Below, one piece after another: positions 7,225-13,386 of a DNA stretch of 13,908 bases. Under the pieces are notes generated by a model. It was not told where the DNA came from. It saw only the letters and a list, made by a program, of their open reading frames with translations, and searched no databases. Location: assembly GCA_019313605.1 (NCBI GenBank), contig JAFDAW010000119.1:1-13908 (forward strand), given 5' to 3'. The position numbers and the translations under genes were made by a program. This DNA comes from Deltaproteobacteria bacterium (GTDB lineage: Bacteria; Myxococcota_A; UBA9160; SMWR01). Within the stretch, counting starts at the first letter, position 1; each line of letters opens with the position of its first letter.

Positions 7225-7470
7225 TGAGGGACTCCTTCGGTTTAGAGGTGCTATCCCACCACGCCTCGGCGATGGGTTCAAGTGCCTTTCTCGATACTTT
7301 CGACCGCTGGCGCGGAAAATGCCAACGAAGTGCTCTCTCAGGGCACGAGAAGCGGGAAAATCGCAAATCCGGGCTGCCTTCGCGAACTTCTCTCGAGCGT
7401 GCGCTCTTGAATCGGCCCCGCATTTCGGTCTAGCGTCGGCGGGGGGACTCTGGGAAACGATGATCTCGAG

Positions 7471-8778
7471 ATGACGGCCTGGGAGACGAAACTACGTTCG
7501 CTGACCGATGCGGCCGCCCTGGTCGGGGCGAAGGACACGCTGGGCCTGCCGCTGGCTACGGGGCAACCGTCGGCTTTTCTCCACGCGCTCGGTGAACGCG
7601 ACGATTTCGAAGAACTGGTCGTATTCAGCGCGCTCCTGAGTGACCTATTTCGCATCTTCACCCGGCGCGGCGTGCAGTTGCGCAGCGGGTTCTTCGGGCC
7701 CGTGGAGCGTGGGCTCCGCGCGGCGGGCCATGATGTGCGTTTCGTGCCCGCCGATTTTCGTCGATTTCGCGATATTGCGGCTGCGTTGTGCCCCCGGATC
7801 GTGGCGACGGCCGCGACGCCGCCGGACGCGGCGGGGCAGATGAGCCTGTCGCTTCACGCGGGAGCCTCGGTGGACGAAATACATCGTGCGGGCCGCGATC
7901 CGAATCGGCTGCTAATCGTAGAGGTGAATCCCGCGCTGCCGCGCACCTTCGGAAGCCCACCCGAATTGCCGCACACACTTTCCGTCGAGGAAGTGGATGT
8001 GATCGTCGAAAGCGACCGGTCTCCGCTTATCCTCGCCGATCCGCCCAGCACTCCCGTCGATCGGGCGATCGCCGAGAACGCGCTGCCGTATATCGCAAGC
8101 GGCTCGACGATCCAGATCGGAATCGGCGGTGTTCCCGGCGAACTCGCCGACCTCCTGGTCGAACACTCCGGCTCCGACTACGGAGTTCACACTGAAATGT
8201 TCACGACGGGACTGATGCGTCTGCACCAGGCGGGAAAGGTCACGAACCAGAAGGGAATCTACGACGGCTACTCGATCACCACCTTCGCCGCCGGCACGCG
8301 GGAGCTCTACGATTGGCTCGATGGCCGAGAGGAAGTGCGCTTCCTCCCCGTCGACCAGGTGAACGCTCCGGCGATCATCGCGCAGAATCGACAGTTTGTT
8401 TCGATCAACGGCGCGTTGGCTCTGGATCTCTTTGGTCAAATTGCCGCGGATCGCGTTGGCGCACATCAGTACTCCGGCATCGGTGGACATATGGACTTCG
8501 TATCCGGGGCCGCCTTCTCAGCCGGCGGTCATTCACTGATTTGTCTGCCCTCGACGGTCGAAATCGAAGGCGTGCGCAGCTCGCGGATTTCGGCTCAGCT
8601 CGAATCCGGTGCGTGTATCACGACACCGAGGCACGAAGTGGATGTCGTGGTGACGGAATTCGGGGCCGCCGAGCTCGCTCAGCGAAGCGAAGAGGAGCGA
8701 GCGGATGCGCTGATCGCAATCGCGCACCCTGAGTTTCGCGATGAGCTTCGGGACGCGTGGGGGCAGATCGCTGGTTAG
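7471..8778 (+). CDS. Acetyl-CoA hydrolase/transferase family (family I) CoA-transferase
   Basis: This is a 435-residue protein of the Cat/AbfT-like CoA-transferase family, which moves CoA between an acyl-CoA and a free acid (for example acetate with 4-hydroxybutyrate or succinate) through a glutamyl-CoA intermediate. The conserved motif GVHTEMFTTG is at about 238-247, with Glu242 as the likely catalytic residue. The CoA-site glycine motif SGIGGHMDFVSGA is at about 335-347. GSTIQIGIGGVPGELADLL at 211-229 is also typical of the family. Length is normal for a two-domain member. The ATG at 7471 is not preceded by a strong ribosome site, but no better start exists nearby. The gene reads away from the TIGR04073 gene across a 246-bp gap that must hold both promoters. 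It converges with the CoA-ligase-like gene. The acyl substrate cannot be predicted, and a hydrolase function is also possible. Confidence 0.9.
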   Translation: MTAWETKLRSLTDAAALVGAKDTLGLPLATGQPSAFLHALGERDDFEELVVFSALLSDLFRIFTRRGVQLRSGFFGPVERGLRAAGHDVRFVPADFRRFRDIAAALCPRIVATAATPPDAAGQMSLSLHAGASVDEIHRAGRDPNRLLIVEVNPALPRTFGSPPELPHTLSVEEVDVIVESDRSPLILADPPSTPVDRAIAENALPYIASGSTIQIGIGGVPGELADLLVEHSGSDYGVHTEMFTTGLMRLHQAGKVTNQKGIYDGYSITTFAAGTRELYDWLDGREEVRFLPVDQVNAPAIIAQNRQFVSINGALALDLFGQIAADRVGAHQYSGIGGHMDFVSGAAFSAGGHSLICLPSTVEIEGVRSSRISAQLESGACITTPRHEVDVVVTEFGAAELAQRSEEERADALIAIAHPEFRDELRDAWGQIAG

Positions 8779-8816
8779 CGGGGAAGGGTGGTTGGACAAT
8801 CTCCTCACCTTCCCGC
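8778..8816. terminator. Hairpin in the gap between convergent genes, possible bidirectional terminator
   Basis: GCGGGGAAGGGTG at 8778-8790 pairs with CACCTTCCCGC at 8806-8816. This gives 11 base pairs with two single-G bulges and a loop of about 15 bases. It starts at the last base of the CoA-transferase stop codon and ends 13 bp before the stop of the opposite-strand gene, filling nearly the whole 50-bp convergent gap. No T-run follows on either strand, so it does not fit the strict intrinsic-terminator form. Confidence 0.45.
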
Positions 8817-8828
8817 GGCGCCTCGGGT

Positions 8829-10250
8829 TCAGCCGGCGTCGGCCTTTATCGGCTCTTCCAGGTCGTCCGCTTCGAGGAGCCGGGCGCGGTGCATTCCGTA
8901 CCACGCCGCATGGCGAACCGCGGCCAGGCCGTCCCGAATGCTTCCGAGTGGCGTCACGCCGTTTTCAACCAACCGCTCGGCCATCTTCTCGGGAACCGTC
9001 TTGCCAAAGTTGCTGATCATCACCGATGGCTTGCCGATGTTGCGGCGCGCCTCGACAAACGAATTGCCGATGCTCTCCCAGTTGGAGAGGTCGCTGTACT
9101 GGGGTGCCGGGAAGTCGTGAATCAGTGCGACCACGTCGTACTGCTCGTCGCGCAACATGTCTTCGAAACAGCGAACCTCGAGCTCGGGCTTTCCCCAGAT
9201 CTGGGTGTTGAAGTCGAACGGATTCGTGAGGTTGACGAAGTCTGCAATGTATTCCTGGAAGTTCGCCTGCTGGGTCGGCGAGAGCGGTGGAAGTTCAAAG
9301 CCGAGTTCCGATGCGCAATCCGCAGCCATCGCGGAATCGGCACCTGAACAGGTCAATACACCGAGACGGTTGCCTGGCAATGCCCCCGAAGTGCAGAACA
9401 TCTTCAGACTCTCGAGCATTTCGGGGATGGAGCGAACCCGCACCACACCCAATCGATCGAACATCGCCTGGTAGAACGCATCGACGCCAGCCGAGGAGCC
9501 CGTGTGGTGCAGCGTCATCTGGCTGCCGATCTCGGACACACCGCTCTTGAGCGCGATGATCGGTTTTCCGTTCCGGAGCGCTCGCACGGCGGCGCGCCAG
9601 AACTTCGGGATGTCGCGCAGCTCTTCGACGTAGAGGCCAATGGCGGACACGCGGGGATCGTCGACCAACACGTCGATGAAGTCGCTCGCCTCGAGCACCG
9701 CCTGGTTGCCGTTGGAGATCAAGTGCGAGAGCGGCAGCGCGCGGTCGGCCATGCTGAGGATCAAGCTCAGATTTCCGCTCTGGCTGATGATCGCCGCCCC
9801 CCGATCGACGGGCTTGCCGCCGTGGAAGTCGGCCCAGAGTGCGGTGCGGTCGAGGTAGTTGAGGACGCCGTAACAATTCGGCCCGACCACGGCCATCTCG
9901 CCCGCGGCCTCTCGCAACTGGTCCTGCAGGTCGGTCCTGCCCGATTCTGCGAAACCCGCCGCAAAACAGACGGCACCCGCGCAGCCCGACGCGCGAAGTT
10001 CCGCAACCAACTCGACGGTCAATTCTGCGCGAACCGCCAGATACGCGGCATCTGGCGTTGCCGGTAAATCTGCGATCGAAGCGACCGTGGGAACGCCTCC
10101 GATCTCGGGATACTTGGGGTTGACGACCCAGATCTCACCCTCGTAGCCAATCGTTCGAGCGGCTTCGATCGGGATGGAGAGATCGCGACCGCCGATGAAG
10201 GCGATTTTCCGCGGATTCAACAGGCGTTCGATGTTCGCGCGACCTCCCAT
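8829..10250 (-). CDS. CoA-binding, NDP-forming acyl-CoA synthetase alpha-subunit-like protein
   Basis: This 473-residue protein is related to the alpha part of NDP-forming acyl-CoA (acetyl-CoA) synthetases and succinyl-CoA synthetase. An N-terminal CoA-binding Rossmann domain covers about residues 8-130 (KIAFIGG, WVVNPKYPEIGG, VVGPNCYGVLN). A ligase-CoA domain follows at about 150-290 (AAIISQSGNLS; HHTGSSAGVDAFYQAMFDR near 248-266). A second flavodoxin-like ligase domain takes up the rest (LGVLTCSGADSAMAADCA; NPFDFN). His249 matches the histidine phosphorylated during catalysis in this superfamily. The ATP-grasp beta part, usually fused (about 700 residues in all) or adjacent, is absent here and nowhere else in the window. 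The protein may pair with a distant beta subunit or have another role. The start is the ATG at 10250. It diverges from the reductase gene with 91 bp between starts. Confidence 0.85.
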   Translation of the reverse strand: MGGRANIERLLNPRKIAFIGGRDLSIPIEAARTIGYEGEIWVVNPKYPEIGGVPTVASIADLPATPDAAYLAVRAELTVELVAELRASGCAGAVCFAAGFAESGRTDLQDQLREAAGEMAVVGPNCYGVLNYLDRTALWADFHGGKPVDRGAAIISQSGNLSLILSMADRALPLSHLISNGNQAVLEASDFIDVLVDDPRVSAIGLYVEELRDIPKFWRAAVRALRNGKPIIALKSGVSEIGSQMTLHHTGSSAGVDAFYQAMFDRLGVVRVRSIPEMLESLKMFCTSGALPGNRLGVLTCSGADSAMAADCASELGFELPPLSPTQQANFQEYIADFVNLTNPFDFNTQIWGKPELEVRCFEDMLRDEQYDVVALIHDFPAPQYSDLSNWESIGNSFVEARRNIGKPSVMISNFGKTVPEKMAERLVENGVTPLGSIRDGLAAVRHAAWYGMHRARLLEADDLEEPIKADAG

Positions 10251-10341
10251 TGTGCCCTCTATTCCGTGTCAAAACCCGGTCGGCGATGATACAGTAGCCG
10301 GTCATCTTCACCTTCTGGTCGGGGGCGAATCCTTGAACGAC

Positions 10342-11112
10342 ATGCCCGTTTTTGCGCCGAATCTCCTCAATGGAAAGCTCGCTCTCATCACCGGGGGTGG
10401 AACCGGAATTGGCTTCGCGACGGCGCGCGAACTCGGCAGCCTCGGAGCTCGGATCGTCATTGCCGCGCGCGATTTCGAAAGGCTCGAGAAAGCGGTCGTC
10501 GCGTTGAAGGCGGAAGGCATCGAAGCCCACGCACACGCGGTCAACATTCGCGATGAAAGCGAGGTCGACGCACTCTTCGAGGCGGTCGTCGACCAACATG
10601 GGCTGCCCGACATCCTCGTGAACAACGCGGGAGGGCAGTTCGAGGCCCCGGCCGTGGAGATTTCGGCGAATGGCTTTCGCGCGGTCGTGGATTTGAATCT
10701 AAACGGTACCTGGCACATGACTTCGGCGTTTGGCCACCGCTTGCTCGAGGCCGGCAAGCCCGGAGACATCGTGAACATCGCGATCGTCGTGAACAATGGA
10801 TCGCCCGGCTATGCGCACGCGGCTGCCGCACGGGCGGGTGTGATCAATTTGACCAAAACGCTGGCTCGCGAGTGGGGGCGCGCCGGCATTCGGATCAACA
10901 CGGTTGCGGGCGGGACGATCGATACGCCCGCACTCGAGCAATACGACCGGGCGGCCCTGGACGCCGCGATCGAAAAGTTGCCGATTGCGCGCGAGGGAAC
11001 CGCGCGAGAAATGGCGCTCGCGGTGGCTTATCTCGTTTCTCCCGCAGCTGCGTACACCACGGGTTCTACGCTGGACGTAGACGGGGGCGAGCACATGGGC
11101 GGAACATGGTGA
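10342..11112 (+). CDS. Short-chain dehydrogenase/reductase, PECR-like (enoyl-CoA reductase type)
   Basis: This is a 256-residue Rossmann-fold oxidoreductase. The cofactor loop TGGGTGIG is at 17-24 and NNAGGQF at 94-100. A C-terminal LVSPAAAYTTG plus LDVDGG is at about 231-249. Where classical SDR enzymes have Ser and Tyr-x-x-x-Lys, this protein has NIAIVV (145-150) and HAAAARAGVINLTKTLA (159-175), so the Tyr is Ala160 and the Lys is Arg164. Peroxisomal trans-2-enoyl-CoA reductase (PECR) has a similar change (HSGAARAGVYNLTK) and the same NN-GGQF motif, so an NADPH-dependent enoyl- or dienoyl-CoA reductase is the best guess. The frame is open to 10174, but that part overlaps the opposite gene. 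I chose ATG 10342. A TTG at 10333 with GGGGGCG about 7 bases upstream is a fair alternative. The hydratase gene follows after 19 bp. Confidence 0.85.
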   Translation: MPVFAPNLLNGKLALITGGGTGIGFATARELGSLGARIVIAARDFERLEKAVVALKAEGIEAHAHAVNIRDESEVDALFEAVVDQHGLPDILVNNAGGQFEAPAVEISANGFRAVVDLNLNGTWHMTSAFGHRLLEAGKPGDIVNIAIVVNNGSPGYAHAAAARAGVINLTKTLAREWGRAGIRINTVAGGTIDTPALEQYDRAALDAAIEKLPIAREGTAREMALAVAYLVSPAAAYTTGSTLDVDGGEHMGGTW

Positions 11113-11131
11113 TCTCTTGGAGGCCAATTCA

Positions 11132-11914
11132 ATGAGCGACGAAATCCAAATCGAGCGACGAGGCGCGGTCATGACGGTGACGATCGACCGTCCCAAGGCG
11201 AACGCAATCGACGGCCCGACGAGTCGCGCACTCGGTGCTGCGTTCATCGCGTATCGGGACGACTCCGAATTGCGAGCGGCGATCATCACAGCTGCCGGAG
11301 ATCGCTTTTTTTCGGCGGGTTGGGACCTGAACTCCGCCGAGGAGGAAGCCGTCGAGGTCGACAACGGGCCGGGCGGCTACGCGGGACTCACGGAGTTGTT
11401 CGATCTGCAAAAGCCCGTGATCGCAGCCGTCAACGGGATTGCCGCAGGCGGCGGTTTCGAACTCGCGCTGTCATGTGATCTGGTGCTGGCCGCCGGGCAC
11501 GCCGAATTTCTCCTGCCCGAAGTCAACATTGGGATCGTAGCCGACGCGGGTGGCGCGATTCGTCTGCCGCGCAGGATTCCGTACCACGTGGCGATCGAGA
11601 TGATGCTCACCGGACGCCGCATGCCAGCCACCGAGGCCCACCGCTGGGGGGTCGTCAACCGTGTCGTCGCAAAAAGCGACCTGCTCGTCGAGGCGAATGC
11701 ACTCGCCGACGAGATTGCCTCCAAGGCCCCGCTTGCGGTTGCGGCAACCAAGGAGATCGTCAACTCGACCGCCGTGTTGAGTGAGCAGGCGAGTTTCGAG
11801 CTGCTCCGAAGTGGAAAGCTCAAGCACTACGAACGGATGCTGAAATCGGAGGACTCCCTCGAAGGCCCGAAATCCTTCATCGAGAAGCGGCCCCCCGTCT
11901 GGCGAGGCCGCTAG
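11132..11914 (+). CDS. Crotonase-family enoyl-CoA hydratase, CaiD-like
   Basis: This is a 260-residue crotonase-fold enzyme that most resembles crotonobetainyl-CoA hydratase CaiD (about 261 residues). Shared features are RPKANAID near residue 20, FFSAGWDL (59-66), FDLQKPVIAAVNG (90-102), GGGFELALSCDL (106-117), LTGRRM...RWGVVNRVV and the C-terminal EGPKSF-EKR-PVW-GR. The oxyanion-hole regions and the two likely catalytic acids, Glu110 and Glu130, are present at the crotonase positions. It should add water to, or remove it from, a 2-enoyl-CoA. The frame is open to TTG 11117, but GGAGG sits 8 bases before the ATG at 11132, which fixes the start. Cotranscription with the reductase is likely (19-bp gap). 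No other carnitine-pathway gene (caiT, caiA, caiB, caiC) is in view, so carnitine need not be the substrate. Confidence 0.9.
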   Translation: MSDEIQIERRGAVMTVTIDRPKANAIDGPTSRALGAAFIAYRDDSELRAAIITAAGDRFFSAGWDLNSAEEEAVEVDNGPGGYAGLTELFDLQKPVIAAVNGIAAGGGFELALSCDLVLAAGHAEFLLPEVNIGIVADAGGAIRLPRRIPYHVAIEMMLTGRRMPATEAHRWGVVNRVVAKSDLLVEANALADEIASKAPLAVAATKEIVNSTAVLSEQASFELLRSGKLKHYERMLKSEDSLEGPKSFIEKRPPVWRGR

Positions 11915-11933
11915 TTCGAATCCGATCGCAGCT

Positions 11934-11952
11934 GGCTCAGAAAATCCGAGCC
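11934..11952 (+). terminator. Hairpin after the hydratase gene, weak terminator candidate
   Basis: GGCTC at 11934-11938 pairs with GAGCC at 11948-11952. A further GA/TC pair lies inside after one mismatch, leaving an AAA loop. It starts 19 bases past the hydratase stop. The following bases are not T-rich, so support rests on position and pairing only. The motif TCGAATC flanks it as a direct repeat at 11916-11922 and 11957-11963. Confidence 0.3.
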
Positions 11953-12088
11953 CTACTCGAATCTCTAACCGATCGCCCGCGCAGCGCGCGCCCCGGTAAA
12001 TCGCTCGATTGGCCGATCCTGGGCCTTTCCGCGGCTCTTCCAGGGCTTCTTGCCGGTTGCGGTCAAGCTGGTTTCCGGGCGGCCGATA

Positions 12089-12118
12089 CGCTCTAACGAG
12101 CGGATGTGGGATTTCCCA
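12089..12118 (+). promoter_or_regulatory. Two adjacent inverted repeats in the leader of the response-regulator gene
   Basis: CGCTC at 12089-12093 and GAGCG at 12098-12102 enclose a TAAC loop. Five bases later TGGGA (12107-12111) and TCCCA (12114-12118) form a 12-bp perfect palindrome with a TT centre. Both lie 43-72 bases upstream of the ATG at 12161. They could be an operator, paired RNA hairpins, or the upstream part of a promoter. No clear -35/-10 pair was seen, and short repeats like these arise by chance in GC-rich DNA. Confidence 0.25.
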
Positions 12119-12160
12119 GGGGTAGACCGTCCGAGCTCGACGGTTCCAGCGGGAGTGTGG

Positions 12161-12544
12161 ATGCAGCCGAAGAAGATCCTCATTGTCGACGATTCGAAAG
12201 TCGCAGCGATGACCCAGGAGCTCATCCTCCGGTCTCTGAGAGACTGCGAGGTCATCATGGCCGAGGATGGCATCAAGGGTGTCGAAAAGGCCGTGGCTGA
12301 ACAGCCGGACCTGATCTTGATGGATGTCGTGATGCCGCGGATGAACGGCTTCGAGGCGTGTCGGTTGATCCGAAATCACGAGGCCACGGAGTCGATCCCG
12401 ATCATCATGGTGACGACGCGGAGTGAGCCTACGCACGTCGATGAGGGCTTCGCGAGTGGCTGCAACGATTACATCTTCAAGCCGATCGGCGCTGCCGAAT
12501 TGTTGGAGAAGATTCACAAGTTGGCGGATGGCAGTGAACAATAA
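12161..12544 (+). CDS. Single-domain response regulator (CheY-like receiver)
   Basis: This is a 127-residue stand-alone receiver domain. Its phosphorylation site is Asp55 (LILMDVVMPRMNGFE), with the acidic pair Asp10-Asp11 (ILIVDDSK), the switch residue Thr85 in IIMVTT, and Lys107 in YIFKPIG. These are all the residues needed to accept a phosphoryl group and bind magnesium. There is no output domain, so it must act by binding a partner protein. The frame is open back to 12050, but the ATG at 12161 begins exactly at the first strand of the fold and has GGGAG about 5 bases upstream. The cognate histidine kinase is not in the window. The next gene, a coiled-coil/GAF protein on the same strand 60 bp later, is the natural candidate for its partner or for a shared pathway. 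Confidence 0.92.
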   Translation: MQPKKILIVDDSKVAAMTQELILRSLRDCEVIMAEDGIKGVEKAVAEQPDLILMDVVMPRMNGFEACRLIRNHEATESIPIIMVTTRSEPTHVDEGFASGCNDYIFKPIGAAELLEKIHKLADGSEQ

Positions 12545-12604
12545 ACTGAGGTGCCAGGAATGGATGCGGGTCCTGGCGCGAAAACACCCGACCCAGGATA
12601 CACG

Positions 12605-13357
12605 ATGAAAAATGACGATGGACGAAACGAGGACTACGTCCTCCAGGTTCGTGATAACACCCATAAATACATCGAAAAGCTAATCCAGGAGAACGTCCGT
12701 CTCCGTTCACTCGTAAGCGATCTCGAGGAACAACAACGACAGGGCGAGCAGCAGCTTGGAATCGCCGAGTCGGAACGACAGAAACTCGCCGAGCGTATCG
12801 ATCAGATCGAAACCGAAAGCCAGAGTCTGTTGGATCAGTTCCAGGAGATCGAACAGCAGAACAGCGACCTCGCCAGCCTCTACGTGGCCAGTTACCGACT
12901 TCACGAGACGATCGATCGGAACGAGGTGATCGCGGTGATCGAGGAGATCATCGTCAATATGATCGGTTCCGAAGAGCTCGCGATCTTCGAAATGGACAGC
13001 GACACTGGCAAATTCAATCTCGTCGATTCCCTCGGTATCGACCCGGAAGACCTCCGGCGCGTGAGGCTGAACGAAAGTCGGATCGAAGAGGCCTCGGAAG
13101 CACTTCAGGAAGTCGTAAGAACGGGCCAGCGCTACGTCGTCAACTCCATCGACGGAGAAGTCGTAGACGCGGATTCGGGGCTGACCGCCTGTGTTCCCCT
13201 GGTTCTCGACGAGAAATTGATTGGAGCGATCGCGGTGTTTCGGTTGTTGGATCAGAAGCAGAAGCGGCTCGCCCCGCTCGACTTCGAACTCTTCGATCTA
13301 CTCGCGACCCACGCGGCCTCCGCACTCTATTGCTCGGAGCGAGCTAAAGCGGAATAG
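12605..13357 (+). CDS. Coiled-coil plus GAF-domain protein, probable signalling partner of the receiver
   Basis: This is a 250-residue soluble protein with no signal peptide or membrane segment. Residues about 15-95 are Glu/Gln/Arg/Leu-rich with heptad spacing (YIEKLIQENVRLRSLVSDLE), which predicts a long parallel coiled coil. Residues about 98-245 form a GAF domain: SYRLHETIDRNEVIAVIEEII at its start, AIFEMD, then TACVPLVLDEKLIGAIAVFRLL (about 194-215), and DFELFDLLATHAASAL as the last helix. No kinase, cyclase, HD-GYP or DNA-binding output follows, so the protein ends at the sensor fold. I chose ATG 12605, which has AGGA 6 bases upstream and starts close to the conserved-looking region. ATG 12560, with GAGG 8 bases upstream, would add 15 residues and is possible. 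It is likely cotranscribed with the receiver gene. Its ligand is unknown. Confidence 0.8.
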   Translation: MKNDDGRNEDYVLQVRDNTHKYIEKLIQENVRLRSLVSDLEEQQRQGEQQLGIAESERQKLAERIDQIETESQSLLDQFQEIEQQNSDLASLYVASYRLHETIDRNEVIAVIEEIIVNMIGSEELAIFEMDSDTGKFNLVDSLGIDPEDLRRVRLNESRIEEASEALQEVVRTGQRYVVNSIDGEVVDADSGLTACVPLVLDEKLIGAIAVFRLLDQKQKRLAPLDFELFDLLATHAASALYCSERAKAE

Positions 13358-13386
13358 CGCCGGATCGCATTTTCGATCGGGTCGCT

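Noticed and set aside
7407..7434. TTGAAT and TCTAGC spaced 16 bp as a promoter for the CoA-transferase
   Set aside because: Matches to the -35 and -10 consensus are too weak to claim, though a promoter must lie in this gap.
11965..12067. Minus-strand basic peptide with KKPWKSRGKAQDRP before a stop at 11965
   Set aside because: It looks a little like the tail of a basic RNA-binding protein, but there is no credible start or domain, and the longer frame runs antisense to the receiver gene.
11471..12664. Minus-strand frame of 397 codons opposite the hydratase, receiver and GAF genes
   Set aside because: It covers three well-supported plus-strand genes and shows no family motif. Its length reflects GC-rich codon bias.
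13363..13378. GATCG/CGATC hairpin between the GAF gene and the repeat protein
   Set aside because: It has only 5 bp with no T-run, and the 29-bp gap is too short to judge.
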